A stretch of 64,000 bases of DNA from Nevskiaceae bacterium. GTDB lineage: Bacteria > Pseudomonadota > Gammaproteobacteria > Steroidobacterales > Steroidobacteraceae. Where the stretch lies: positions 372,001 through 436,000 of the forward strand of contig JACKOV010000002.1 in the NCBI GenBank assembly GCA_024234075.1, given 5' to 3'. The notes beneath the pieces are model-generated. The model saw only the letters and a list, made by a program, of their open reading frames with translations, made no database searches and had not been told where the DNA came from. Positions 35,210 through 43,561 of this stretch are shown piece by piece. Position 1 is the first letter of the stretch. Every line of letters starts with the position of its first letter. Both the position numbers and the translations under genes were made by a program.

Positions 35210-35899
35210 ATGAAGATCGAGGTCTATTCGGACACGATATGTCCGTGGTGCTACGTCGGTTTTGCCCGCCTGCAGGAGGCGCTTGCAGCCCGCCCCGGGA
35301 TTCCGATGCAAATTGGCTGGTTGCCGTTCGAACTGAACCCGGACCTGCCGCCCGAGGGCGAGGATCGCCGCCAGTACATGCTGCGCCGTTTCGGCGACGT
35401 TGACCGCTTCGCGGCCGGACAGGCGCAATTGCTGGAGATCGGCGCGACCCTGGGGCTCGATTTCGAGTTCGGACGGATTACCCGGACGCCCAACACGCGG
35501 CGGTCTCATGCCCTGATCCACTGGGCCGGCGAGGCGGGTGCCGCGACTCAGACCGACGTCAAGCGCCGCGCGCTGCGGGCGCACTTCAGTGAAGGCCGTG
35601 ATCTGGCCGATCCTCAGGTGCTGGCCGGGATCGCCGCCGCGGCGGGTCTCGACCGCGAGGCGGCGCTGATTGCAATCGACGAGCCTGCGCGGCACAAAGC
35701 TATCATGGCCCTCGAAGCCCAGGCCCGGCAGTGGGGTGTCAGCGGCGTACCGACCTTCATCTTCGAGCGTCGTTACGCGTTTTCGGGCGCGCAGTCCCTT
35801 GAGGTTTTCCTTGGCGCGATCGACCAGGTCGCCAGTGAACTCGCCGGTCAGGCGGGTTCGGGCCCAGGCGCCGTGGCGGGTGCCACGTCCGCGAGCTGA
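35210..35899 (+). CDS. DsbA-family oxidoreductase (FrnE-like)
   Basis: 229 residues from the ATG at 35210 (MKIEVYSDTICPWCYVGF); the longer frame is rejected because no homology precedes this Met. The active site CPWC is at residues 11-14, and the DsbA helical insertion and the cis-proline strand (GVSGVPTFIFERRYAFSGAQ) follow. There is no signal peptide, so it is cytoplasmic like FrnE. FrnE-type proteins are thiol oxidoreductases of unclear partner. The gene stands 13 bp before the M15 peptidase gene and is probably co-transcribed with it. Confidence 0.92.
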   Translation: MKIEVYSDTICPWCYVGFARLQEALAARPGIPMQIGWLPFELNPDLPPEGEDRRQYMLRRFGDVDRFAAGQAQLLEIGATLGLDFEFGRITRTPNTRRSHALIHWAGEAGAATQTDVKRRALRAHFSEGRDLADPQVLAGIAAAAGLDREAALIAIDEPARHKAIMALEAQARQWGVSGVPTFIFERRYAFSGAQSLEVFLGAIDQVASELAGQAGSGPGAVAGATSAS

Positions 35900-35912
35900 G
35901 CCGCCCGCAGCG

Positions 35913-36674
35913 ATGCTCGACCTGCGTGAACTCACCGGCCGGGCGCGCACCCATGTCGTCGATCTCGACATGCCGCGTTGTACATTGCATCGCGACGTCG
36001 TCGAGCCCTTCCTGGCGATGCGCGGTGCGGCGCTGGCCGCCGGACTCGACCTGGTGGCGGTTTCGTCATTCCGCGACTTCGACCGTCAGCGGGCGATCTG
36101 GAATGCCAAATTCCGCGGCGAACGGCCGCTGCTCGATCGCGACGGTCGCCCGCTCGAGGCCCTGGCGCTCTCACCGGAGGCGCGGGTCGAGGCGATCCTC
36201 GGCTGGTCGGCGCTACCGGGCGCGAGCCGCCATCACTGGGGCAGCGATTTCGACGTGATCGATCGCGCCGCACTGCCGGTGGGCGCAGCGCCGCAGCTCA
36301 TCCCCGCGGAGTTCGCGGCCGGTGGGCCGTTCGCGCGGCTTGATGTCTGGCTGGCCGACAACATGCCCCGGTTCGGATTCTTCCGGCCCTACAGCACCGA
36401 CCGTGGCGGCGTCAGCCCCGAACCCTGGCACCTGAGCTATGCACCGGTGGCGGTGCCGGCGGCGACCGCATTGACGGTCGACGTGCTGGCCGAAGCGTTG
36501 CGCGAAGCGGCCGAGGGGGCGGCGGCCGGGATCGGGGATGGGACCGTCACGGCCACGGTCGAAGGATTGGAGGCGATTCTCGCCACACTGACCGGGATTC
36601 ACCGGCGCTATGTCGCAGCGACCGACCCGCCGCCCGGCGCAACGACTGCGCCAAGGAGCTCGATGGGCGGATAG
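35913..36674 (+). CDS. M15-family D-alanyl-D-alanine carboxypeptidase
   Basis: 253 residues from the ATG at 35913; the earlier frame from 35670 overlaps the DsbA-like gene and is rejected. The zinc-site signature of the VanY/M15 family is present: SRHHWGSDFDVID supplies His and Asp, and PEPWHLSYAP supplies the catalytic and third-ligand histidine region. VAVSSFRDFDRQRAIW is the substrate-side motif. No signal peptide is visible, which is odd for a peptidoglycan enzyme. The C-terminal 60 residues (Ala/Glu-rich, then TDPPPGATTAPRSS) lie outside the catalytic domain. Confidence 0.86.
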   Translation: MLDLRELTGRARTHVVDLDMPRCTLHRDVVEPFLAMRGAALAAGLDLVAVSSFRDFDRQRAIWNAKFRGERPLLDRDGRPLEALALSPEARVEAILGWSALPGASRHHWGSDFDVIDRAALPVGAAPQLIPAEFAAGGPFARLDVWLADNMPRFGFFRPYSTDRGGVSPEPWHLSYAPVAVPAATALTVDVLAEALREAAEGAAAGIGDGTVTATVEGLEAILATLTGIHRRYVAATDPPPGATTAPRSSMGG

Positions 36675-36736
36675 CGCGCTGCGGAACGCGGGTCGAAGCA
36701 CCTGCAGCGAACATGCTCCAGCTGTCCGCCGGCTGC

Positions 36737-37738
36737 TCAGTCCTCTGTCCAGGCCTTGCGGATGTAGCCCGCCATCAGGCCGCGCATCGTGCCGACCGGA
36801 TCGGGTGCCGCGGCAAACACCGGCGGGTTGCGCCGCAACATCCGCCAGCTCTCGCTGCGCAACACCTCCTTGAGGTAGGCGAGGTTGCGCTCGATGGCCT
36901 CGATGTAGGGATTGCGGCCGTTGAACAGAATCTCGAGATAGCGATAGGCGCCTTCGAACTCGCCGTCGAGGCGCTTGGTCCGTACCTGTTCCATGAAGCC
37001 CGGTGTCTGCCGCAGCAGATCGAGGCCCGAGGCGTAGATCACCTTGCGGTAGCCGCCGGTGCTGCTGGGCAAGGCAACGCCGCCGAGCACGAATTCGGGG
37101 TAGAGGCGATCGCGGCATTTCTCGAGATAACAGCGGTCGGCCATCTGTGCGGTCATGTCGGCGGTGCCGAGCAGCTGACCCAGCCTGCGGTCGCGCGGAT
37201 CGTCGAGTGGGATCTGGGCGATCGGCTTTTCATAGCCGGTGTAGTGCACCAGTTCGACCGCCATCGGCGCCCACTGCGCGAGGCCGATTTCGGGCAGCCA
37301 CTGTGCCAGGAAGCGGGCGCCGCGCGAGACGTGGATCCGGGTGTATTCGGCGCCGTTCTGCGCCTCGGTGTCGCTGCGTTCGCGCAGATAGCCGACATCG
37401 TGGAACAGGGCGGTGATCAGGCCGACGACGGCGCGCTCTCCGCCGAAACGCAGCGCGGGCTCGACCTGGCGCTCGTAGCCCGCCATCAGCCGCGCCATCG
37501 CCAGCGTGATGTCGAGCGTGTGCTGCATGTCGTGGTAGAGCGTGTCGACGCCTTCGTAGCCGCTGGAGCGGCCGCGGAACATCTCTTCGAAGCGCGCGAA
37601 CGAGCGCTCGACGGGATGGAACGGCGTACGCGGCCAGGTCTCGGCGAGCAACTGCGCGATCGCGAGCCGCACGGCGTCTGGGGAGCTGACCTGGACGGTG
37701 TTGGTGACGTCGTAGTCGCTCCGGCGCGGATTCAGCAT
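36737..37738 (-). CDS. HD-domain metal-dependent phosphohydrolase
   Basis: 333 residues from the ATG at 37738 (MLNPRRSDYDVTNTV), chosen for the upstream CAGGGG sequence; the frame stays open to 37888. HD features are YHDMQHTLDITLAMARL (first His) and GLITALFHDVGYL (HD pair), with VELVHYTGYEK and GTADMTAQMADRCYLEKC (later Asp) completing the metal site. A C-terminal helical region follows (YLEILFNGRNPYIEAIERNLAYLKEVL). It most resembles HD-superfamily proteins of signalling or nucleotide metabolism, with no known substrate. xthA lies upstream on the same strand with a 139-bp gap. Confidence 0.82.
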   Translation of the reverse strand: MLNPRRSDYDVTNTVQVSSPDAVRLAIAQLLAETWPRTPFHPVERSFARFEEMFRGRSSGYEGVDTLYHDMQHTLDITLAMARLMAGYERQVEPALRFGGERAVVGLITALFHDVGYLRERSDTEAQNGAEYTRIHVSRGARFLAQWLPEIGLAQWAPMAVELVHYTGYEKPIAQIPLDDPRDRRLGQLLGTADMTAQMADRCYLEKCRDRLYPEFVLGGVALPSSTGGYRKVIYASGLDLLRQTPGFMEQVRTKRLDGEFEGAYRYLEILFNGRNPYIEAIERNLAYLKEVLRSESWRMLRRNPPVFAAAPDPVGTMRGLMAGYIRKAWTED

Positions 37739-37877
37739 CTGGCCCCTGGTTCTGGTTGTGGAGTCGGGCAGCCCTCGCGTCGTATCCGGAACGAGGCGGA
37801 GCGTAGCGGTTTCCACTGTAGTGGGCAGCATGGGGTGATGGGGCGATCTGGTCGACAGTTCAGTTACGAGAGAGAGG

Positions 37878-38645
37878 CTATATGTCAAAGTGCGCGATCA
37901 CCGGTGTGTGATCGGACGGGCGCTCGGCACGGCGCGGCTCGCGATCGATCGTGCAGGCGCTGCAGCGCTGCGTGAGCGCGCGGCTCGCCAGGATCAGATC
38001 GATGCGCAGGCCGTGGTTGCGGCGGAACGCGCCCATACGGTAGTCCCACCAGCTGTAGCTATTTTCCGGCTGCTCGAAGTGGCGGAACAGATCGACCAGT
38101 CCCAGCTCGAGCAGGCTGTGCAGGCTGTCCCGCTCCGCCGGGCTGACGTGCACGCTGCCTTCCCAGGCCTTGGGGTCGTGGACGTCGCGGTCCTCCGGGG
38201 CGATGTTGAAATCGCCCAGCACGAGCAGGTCGGGATGGCGGGCCACTTCGTCGGCGAGCCAGGCCTGCAGCGCACTCAGCCAGCGCAGCTTGTAGGCATA
38301 TTTCTCGGAACCGACGGCCTGGCCGTTGGGCACATACAGGTCGATGATCCGCAGGCCGCCGGTATGGACCGCGAGTACGCGGCGCTGCTCGTCGGGAAAT
38401 CCCGGGATATCCCGCGCATCGACGTTCAGTGGCTGGCGCGACAGCACCGCAACGCCGTTGTAGGTCCGCTGCCCCGAGTACGCCACGTGGTACCCGAGGG
38501 CTTCGATCTCGGCTGCGGGAAAGTCCGCATCCGGCAGCTTGGTTTCCTGCAACGCGATCACGTCGGGCCGGCTGTCGGCCAGCCAGTGGCGCAGCTGCGG
38601 CAGGCGCACGCGCAGCGAGTTGACGTTCCAGGTTGCGACTTTCAT
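37878..38645 (-). CDS. xthA: Exodeoxyribonuclease III
   Basis: 255 residues from the ATG at 38645 (MKVATWNVNSLRVRLPQL); an in-frame ATG three codons upstream also exists. The AP-endonuclease/exonuclease III motifs are intact: LQETKLPDADFP, YSGQRTYNGVAVLSRQP, DLYVPNGQAVGSEKYAYKLRWL, LVLGDFNIAPEDRDVHDP, SWWDYRMGAFRRNHGLRIDLILASRAL and PSDHTPVIAHFDI. It acts in base-excision repair on abasic sites and 3' termini. Confidence 0.95.
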   Translation of the reverse strand: MKVATWNVNSLRVRLPQLRHWLADSRPDVIALQETKLPDADFPAAEIEALGYHVAYSGQRTYNGVAVLSRQPLNVDARDIPGFPDEQRRVLAVHTGGLRIIDLYVPNGQAVGSEKYAYKLRWLSALQAWLADEVARHPDLLVLGDFNIAPEDRDVHDPKAWEGSVHVSPAERDSLHSLLELGLVDLFRHFEQPENSYSWWDYRMGAFRRNHGLRIDLILASRALTQRCSACTIDREPRRAERPSDHTPVIAHFDI

Positions 38646-39018
38646 GCGCGGCATATCCAGCTGGTTTTATTGACGTTGTATATCGACAACTGGCTCAAAT
38701 ACCCCCGCCCGTACCCCATATCGATTTGGTGGGCTGCTGCTGTCCAGGATGGACATCGTGCGAAGGCGCTTCCGCGAAACATCCTGCTGTCGCATGTTAA
38801 CCCATGCGGATTCTGTGGCGGGGTGAGGTACAGGCAGCCTGACAGGACGCGCAGGGAAAGCATGACGCCGGCGAATACATCGCGGAGCAGTGACGCTGGC
38901 TGCGCGGCTTGCTGGCCCTCGTTTCGCATGCGGCGTCAACGGGTCGGCGGCCGCTCGCCCGCGTCGATACGCGTGACCGGACCGCTGGCACGTGCCGCCA
39001 CGCAGCTAGGGCCGCGGT
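38646..39018. other. 373-bp gap between xthA and the TetR gene
   Basis: The stretch presumably holds the xthA promoter (AT-richer bases at about 38660-38700) and the end of the TetR transcript. Short frames exist on both strands, but none has recognisable protein character, a good ribosome-binding site or codon pattern like the neighbours. No repeats or RNA gene could be recognised. Confidence 0.5.
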
Positions 39019-39771
39019 TCATCGACCTCGAGGCCGCTGACCTGCGCGTCGCGACGGCGGCGCAGCCGCATGCGTGCGCGGGGAGCGGTGCCGCTCGTCG
39101 GTCTCCTCGCGCATCGCGTCGTCGATCACGCGGTCGATCCGCGCCATCAGGCGTCGCCAGGTGGCCTCGTCGGCGAGGTTCTGGCCCATGTAGCGCGGTG
39201 CCTTGACGGCGCGCATCGCAAGGAAGCTCGCCGCGGCCATCGCGACGATCATCAGGTCGCGATGCTTCTGGAACAGCTGGTGACCGGCGAAGGCGGCGGC
39301 GTGCTCCTGGCCGAGCTGGCGACGGATGCCCGCGAGCGCGCCGGATAGGGCCGTGGGTGTCATCAGCTCGTCGGCCAGTATTTCGATCCGCACCGGATCG
39401 GCGCGATGCGCCTCGGCATTGCGCTGCACGATGCGCTTCAGGCCCGCGGCGCCGTCGGCCTCGTCCGCTAGCGGCGCGAGCTCGGCCTGCTGCGGCCAGA
39501 TGCGGTTCAGGCGCCCCCAGGCCTCGACCAGGCCCGGCAGGCCGCCGAAATAGCGGTAGAGCGCCGCCTTGCCGACTCCCGCCTCCTTCAAGATCTCGTT
39601 GACCCCGACATGACGCAGGCCCTTGCGGCGCACGATGCGGCCGAAGGCCTTGATCAGCGCCCGTTCGGTGGCGCGGCGCTTGCGGGCGCCCTTGCCGTCG
39701 GCGGCCATGAGCGCGCCGCTGGCCGGGCGCGCGCCGGCGGGAGCCGGCTCCGCCGCGACGCTGGACAGCAT
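39019..39771 (-). CDS. TetR-family transcriptional regulator
   Basis: About 250 residues. The start is either the ATG at 39771 or the GTG at 39789. The N-terminal 30 residues are low-complexity. The TetR helix-turn-helix follows: RKRRATERALIKAFGRIVRRKGLRHVGVNEILKEAGVGKAALYRYFGGLPGLVEAW. The C-terminal ligand/dimer domain is about 130 residues and is followed by a basic, probably disordered tail (RSPRTHAAAPPSRRAGQRPRGR). It is divergent from an ABC exporter operon with a perfect palindrome between them, so it probably represses that operon and itself. A TACACT -10-like box at about 39797 would leave the GTG leaderless, which favours the ATG. Confidence 0.9.
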   Translation of the reverse strand: MLSSVAAEPAPAGARPASGALMAADGKGARKRRATERALIKAFGRIVRRKGLRHVGVNEILKEAGVGKAALYRYFGGLPGLVEAWGRLNRIWPQQAELAPLADEADGAAGLKRIVQRNAEAHRADPVRIEILADELMTPTALSGALAGIRRQLGQEHAAAFAGHQLFQKHRDLMIVAMAAASFLAMRAVKAPRYMGQNLADEATWRRLMARIDRVIDDAMREETDERHRSPRTHAAAPPSRRAGQRPRGR

Positions 39772-39811
39772 CTCGATTTGACGGGCCACGCGCTGCAGTG
39801 TACAAAATTGT

Positions 39812-39823
39812 GACCGATCGGTC
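39812..39823. promoter_or_regulatory. TetR operator GACCGATCGGTC
   Basis: A perfect 12-bp palindrome, GACCGATCGGTC, lies between the divergent TetR and ABC exporter starts. On the plus strand it sits between a TGTACA -35-like box (39799-39804) and the TCTAAAT -10-like sequence (39822-39828). On the minus strand it falls in the spacer before the TACACT box. A bound repressor would therefore block both promoters. This sequence type is a common TetR-family operator. That this TetR binds it is inferred from position. Confidence 0.75.
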
Positions 39824-39842
39824 TAAATATTGGGGGGACGCG

Positions 39843-40544
39843 ATGCTGCAGGCGCTCGAGCTGACCAGGACCTTTGGTGATCACACGGCTCTGCAGGGCC
39901 TGAACCTGCGGGTCGAGCGCGGCGACATCTACTGCCTGCTCGGCGCGAACGGCGCCGGCAAGACCACGACCATCAACCTGTTCCTGAATTTCGTCCGGCC
40001 GACTTCGGGTTCGGCGCGCGTCAACGGGATCGATGTGGTGGAGCAGCCGCTGGAGACCAAGCGCCATCTCGCCTATATCCCGGAACACGTGATGCTGTAC
40101 GGCAACCTCACCGGCCTCGAGAACCTGCGCTACTTTGCGCGCCTCGGCGGCCACAACGAGTACTCGGCGGCAGACTTGCAGGGCTTTCTCGATCGCGTCG
40201 GCCTGCAGCGCGATGCCGCCTCGCAGCGGGTGCGCACCTATTCGAAGGGCATGCGCCAGAAGGTCGGCGTGGCGATCGCGCTCGCCAAGCGCGCCGGTGC
40301 GTTGTTGCTCGACGAGCCGACTTCCGGCCTTGACCCGAAGGCGAGCAACGAGTTTTCGGAGCTGCTGCTGCAGCTCAAGGCCGAAGGTGCGGCGATCCTC
40401 ATGGCCACCCACGACCTGTTCCGTGCCAAGGAAACTGGCACGCGGATCGGCATCATGAAGCAGGGGCGGCTGGTCCAGGAGCTGTCGACCGACGAGGTCT
40501 CGCATGCCGACCTCGAGCGGATCTACCTCGAGCACATGCACTGA
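39843..40544 (+). CDS. ABC transporter ATP-binding protein (TetR-controlled)
   Basis: 233 residues from the ATG at 39843, with a GGGGGGAC ribosome-binding site; the frame from 39798 runs through the operator and is rejected. Walker A CLLGANGAGKTTTINLFL, signature TYSKGMRQKVGVAIALAKR, Walker B LLLDEPTSGLDPKASNEF and the H-loop LMATHDLFRAKE are intact. The EHVMLYGNLTGLENLRYFARLGG region is typical of ABC-2 exporters of the DUF3526-permease kind. It is the first gene of a three-gene operon with two permeases. Confidence 0.93.
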   Translation: MLQALELTRTFGDHTALQGLNLRVERGDIYCLLGANGAGKTTTINLFLNFVRPTSGSARVNGIDVVEQPLETKRHLAYIPEHVMLYGNLTGLENLRYFARLGGHNEYSAADLQGFLDRVGLQRDAASQRVRTYSKGMRQKVGVAIALAKRAGALLLDEPTSGLDPKASNEFSELLLQLKAEGAAILMATHDLFRAKETGTRIGIMKQGRLVQELSTDEVSHADLERIYLEHMH

Positions 40545-40593
40545 CGCGGGACGGATCCGTCGAGCAAAGCACTACAACAGGGGAGTCCACGAG

Positions 40594-42039
40594 ATGATCG
40601 GCACGATCGCCCGCAAGGAGTTCATCGAGATCGTTCGTGATGGCCGCTTCCGCTGGGTCGCGGCGATCGTGGTGCTGTTGCTGCTGACGGCGCTGCTTGC
40701 CGGCCAGCAGCGTTATGCCGCCTATACGGCGACCCAGCAGGCTGCGCAGGGCACATCCAACGCACAATGGCTCGGCCAGGGCGACAAGAATCCGCACTCG
40801 GCCGCACACTACGGCAACTACGCGTTCAAACCGCTCGGCCCGCTCGGCTTCTTCGACGGCGGCATCGTCGCCTATGCCGGCACGACGATCTTCATGGAGG
40901 CGCACAAGCAGAATTTCGCGATCGCGCGTCCGGCGGCCGATACCAGCGCGATCGCGCGTTTCGGCGAGCTGAGCGGCGCCAGCATCCTGCAGCTGCTGTT
41001 ACCGTTGCTGGTGATCCTGCTCGGCTTCACGGCGTTTGCCGGCGAGCGCGAAAGCGGTACCTTGCGGCAGGTGCTGAGCATGGGCACAGCGCCGTCGCGC
41101 CTGCTCTGGGGCAAAGCACTGGGGCTGGCTGCTGCTGTCCTGGTGGTCGTGCTGCCCTGCCTGCTGATCGGCGCGCTGTTGCTGGCGACCACCGGGTTGC
41201 AGACCGTCGGCGGCGGGCTCGGCACGCGCGTCGCTTTGCTGGCGCTGGCCTACGGGCTCTACGGCGCGATCTTCCTGTTTCTGACGCTGGCGGTATCGGC
41301 GCGTGCCTCCTCGCCGCGTACGGCGCTGATGGTGCTGGTCGGGTTCTGGGCGTTCTCCGCGTTCCTGATGCCGAAGATCGCCGGCGAGATTTCCAAAGTC
41401 GCGCATCCGTCGCCGGCTTACGGAACGTTCATGACGCAGATGCGCGAGCACCAGCGCCGCGGCTTCGACGGTGTATCGGCGAACGCCAAGCTCGGCCGTT
41501 ATCAGGCCGAGATGTACCGCAAGTACGGCGTGGATCGTGTCGAAGACCTGCCGTTCTACTGGACGGCCGTGCGGATGCAGAAGCTCGAAGAGCTCGACCA
41601 GCCGGTGTTCGACCAGCACTACGATGCGGTGCGCGATGCCTATGCTGCGCAGGAGCGTGTGCAGAACCGGCTCGGGGTGCTGGCGCCGACTCTGGCGCTG
41701 CGTTCGGTTTCGACCGGTCTCGCCGGGACCAGCCTGCTCGAGCATGCGAAGTTCCAGGATGACGCCGAGACGTTCCGCGAAGAGATGGTCGCGAAGATGA
41801 ATGGCTATCTGGCGCAGGCCGCGACGGATCTCAACGGTGTCAACAGCGCCACCAACTACATGATCGCGAATGCCGACGTGTTTGCGATGGTTCCGCCGTA
41901 CCGCTACGAGCCGCCGTCGCTGGCGGCGAGCATCGCCGCGCAGGTGCCCAACCTCGTGCTGCTGGCGGTCTGGTCGCTGGTCGCTCTCGGTTTTGCCTGG
42001 TTCGCGGTCGTCAAACTCCAGCCGGAGGCCCGCCGATGA
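40594..42039 (+). CDS. ABC-2 permease with large extracytoplasmic domain (first of pair)
   Basis: 481 residues from the ATG at 40594 with a GGGGAG ribosome-binding site. The N-terminus MIGTIARKEFIEIVRDGRFRWVAAIVVLLLLTALLAG has one helix. A loop of roughly 115 residues follows, then five helices (LQLLLPLLVILLGFTAFAGERESGTLRQVLSMG, ALGLAAAVLVVVLPCLLIGALLLATTG, ALLALAYGLYGAIFLFLTLAV, ALMVLVGFWAFSAFLM). A second loop of about 180 residues precedes the last helix (NLVLLAVWSLVALGFAWFAVV). This is the DUF3526-type half-permease. It overlaps the next gene by 4 bp; the two permeases probably form a heterodimer with the ATPase. Confidence 0.88.
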   Translation: MIGTIARKEFIEIVRDGRFRWVAAIVVLLLLTALLAGQQRYAAYTATQQAAQGTSNAQWLGQGDKNPHSAAHYGNYAFKPLGPLGFFDGGIVAYAGTTIFMEAHKQNFAIARPAADTSAIARFGELSGASILQLLLPLLVILLGFTAFAGERESGTLRQVLSMGTAPSRLLWGKALGLAAAVLVVVLPCLLIGALLLATTGLQTVGGGLGTRVALLALAYGLYGAIFLFLTLAVSARASSPRTALMVLVGFWAFSAFLMPKIAGEISKVAHPSPAYGTFMTQMREHQRRGFDGVSANAKLGRYQAEMYRKYGVDRVEDLPFYWTAVRMQKLEELDQPVFDQHYDAVRDAYAAQERVQNRLGVLAPTLALRSVSTGLAGTSLLEHAKFQDDAETFREEMVAKMNGYLAQAATDLNGVNSATNYMIANADVFAMVPPYRYEPPSLAASIAAQVPNLVLLAVWSLVALGFAWFAVVKLQPEARR

Positions 42040-43514
42040 ATGCCCTGATCGTTGCCCACGAAGGGCGTCTGCTGGCCCGCTCGGGCGCGCTCTGGGCCGT
42101 ACTCGGCTTGCTGGCGCTGGCGCTGGGCTTTGCGGCCTGGTCCGGTGGCCGCAATGTCGAGCGACAGCTGCGCGGCGCCAACGACGCGATCGCCTACGAG
42201 GACGGTGAACGCGCCAGGATGCGACGCGACACCGAGATCTATGCGGCACAGGTTGCCGCCAGCGGTGGGGCTTACGAGTTCGCGATGGTGCGCCATTCGC
42301 CGGGCAAGGGCCCGCCGCAGGGCACCAATGCCGGCGCGGTCGGCGCCGAGACCTCGGCCTATGTCGCGCTGCCGCCGACCGGACTGGCCGCGCTTGCGAT
42401 CGGCCAGAGCGACGTGCAGCTGAATTATCTGCCGGTGCAGATGGGCACGACGCTGGAGATGATCAAGCAGGTCGAGATCGAGAACCCGGTCAATTTGCAG
42501 ACCGGGCCGCTCGACGTCGCGTTCGTGATCATCTTTCTGCTGCCGATCTTCATCCTGGCGATGACCTACGACTTGCTGTCGAGCGAGAAGGAGCGCGGCA
42601 CGCTGGCGATGATCCTCGCGCATCCGGTATCGCTGCGGGAGTTGCTGGCCTCGAAGATCGCGGCGCGCGCGGTTGCGGTGCTGGTGGTCGTCATCGGGTT
42701 CGGGTTTGCGGCGCTGCTGACCGTGGGTTCACAGCTCGACCAGGCCGAGACCTGGTGGCGCTTCGCGGCCTGGATCGTCGCTACGTTGCTCTATGCGACG
42801 TTCTGGTTCGCGGTCGCCGTGCTGGTCAACTTGCGCGGCCGCAGTTCCGCCACCAACGGCACGATCCTCGCCGGCATCTGGCTGATGCTGGTGGTGATCG
42901 TACCGAATCTCGTCAGCCTGGTCGCGACCACGGCATTTCCGGCGCCGTCGCGCATGGATCTGATCGTCGCGGCCCGCGACGCACAGACCGAAGCCGAGAA
43001 CTCCATGGGGCAGGCGCTCGATCGCTTCTACTCCGAGCATACCGATCACATCCCGGTGGGCGATCAGCGGGCCATGGACTTCCTGACGCTGGCACAGGCC
43101 AACGCGGCCAGTATCGAGAAGGCGCTGCTGCCGTTGTACCAGCGATTCCGCGACCAGATCCTGCTGCAGGAGGGGCTGGTGCAGCGTTTCCAGTACCTCT
43201 CGCCGGCGATCATGATGCAATCGGCGCTGAACGAGGTTTCCGGCACCAGCACCGGCCGCTACCAGGATTTCGTCGAGCAGGCGACCCGCTTCCGCTACGA
43301 GTGGAACGGCTGGTTTGCGGAACGCTTCCTGCGACGCGAGCCGCTGCGCCCGGCCGACTACGATCTCTTCCCGAAGTTCCAGTACCGGCCCGAACCGACT
43401 GCAACGGTCTGGGCACGGCTCTGGCCGTCGCTGCTGGGTCTGTTGGTGGTTTGCCTGGGCGTGGTATCTGCGCCGATGGTTGGAATGCGCCGGCTCGAGG
43501 TGGCGGCGCGCTGA
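42036..43514 (+). CDS. ABC-2 permease with large extracytoplasmic domain (second of pair)
   Basis: 492 residues with the same plan as its neighbour: N-terminal helix (ALWAVLGLLALALGFAAWSGG), long loop, helices VAFVIIFLLPIFILAMTYDLLSSEKERGTLAMIL, AVAVLVVVIGFGFAALLTVG, AWIVATLLYATFWFAVAVLV and ILAGIWLMLVVIVPNLVSLVATT, second loop with helical content (about 310-460), and the final helix LWPSLLGLLVVCLGVVSAPMVG. It is paired with the preceding gene and is the last of the TetR-controlled operon. SSEKERGTLAM is the cytoplasmic coupling element. The exported substrate is unknown. Confidence 0.88.
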   Translation: MNALIVAHEGRLLARSGALWAVLGLLALALGFAAWSGGRNVERQLRGANDAIAYEDGERARMRRDTEIYAAQVAASGGAYEFAMVRHSPGKGPPQGTNAGAVGAETSAYVALPPTGLAALAIGQSDVQLNYLPVQMGTTLEMIKQVEIENPVNLQTGPLDVAFVIIFLLPIFILAMTYDLLSSEKERGTLAMILAHPVSLRELLASKIAARAVAVLVVVIGFGFAALLTVGSQLDQAETWWRFAAWIVATLLYATFWFAVAVLVNLRGRSSATNGTILAGIWLMLVVIVPNLVSLVATTAFPAPSRMDLIVAARDAQTEAENSMGQALDRFYSEHTDHIPVGDQRAMDFLTLAQANAASIEKALLPLYQRFRDQILLQEGLVQRFQYLSPAIMMQSALNEVSGTSTGRYQDFVEQATRFRYEWNGWFAERFLRREPLRPADYDLFPKFQYRPEPTATVWARLWPSLLGLLVVCLGVVSAPMVGMRRLEVAAR

Positions 43515-43561
43515 GGCGGTACGGATCGCGGGGCCTCCCGGCAGGCCTCGCGCCCGGGAGT

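Noticed and set aside
38646..39018. Small genes in the gap after xthA
   Set aside because: Candidate frames lack ribosome-binding sites, conserved character or protein-like hydrophobic pattern.
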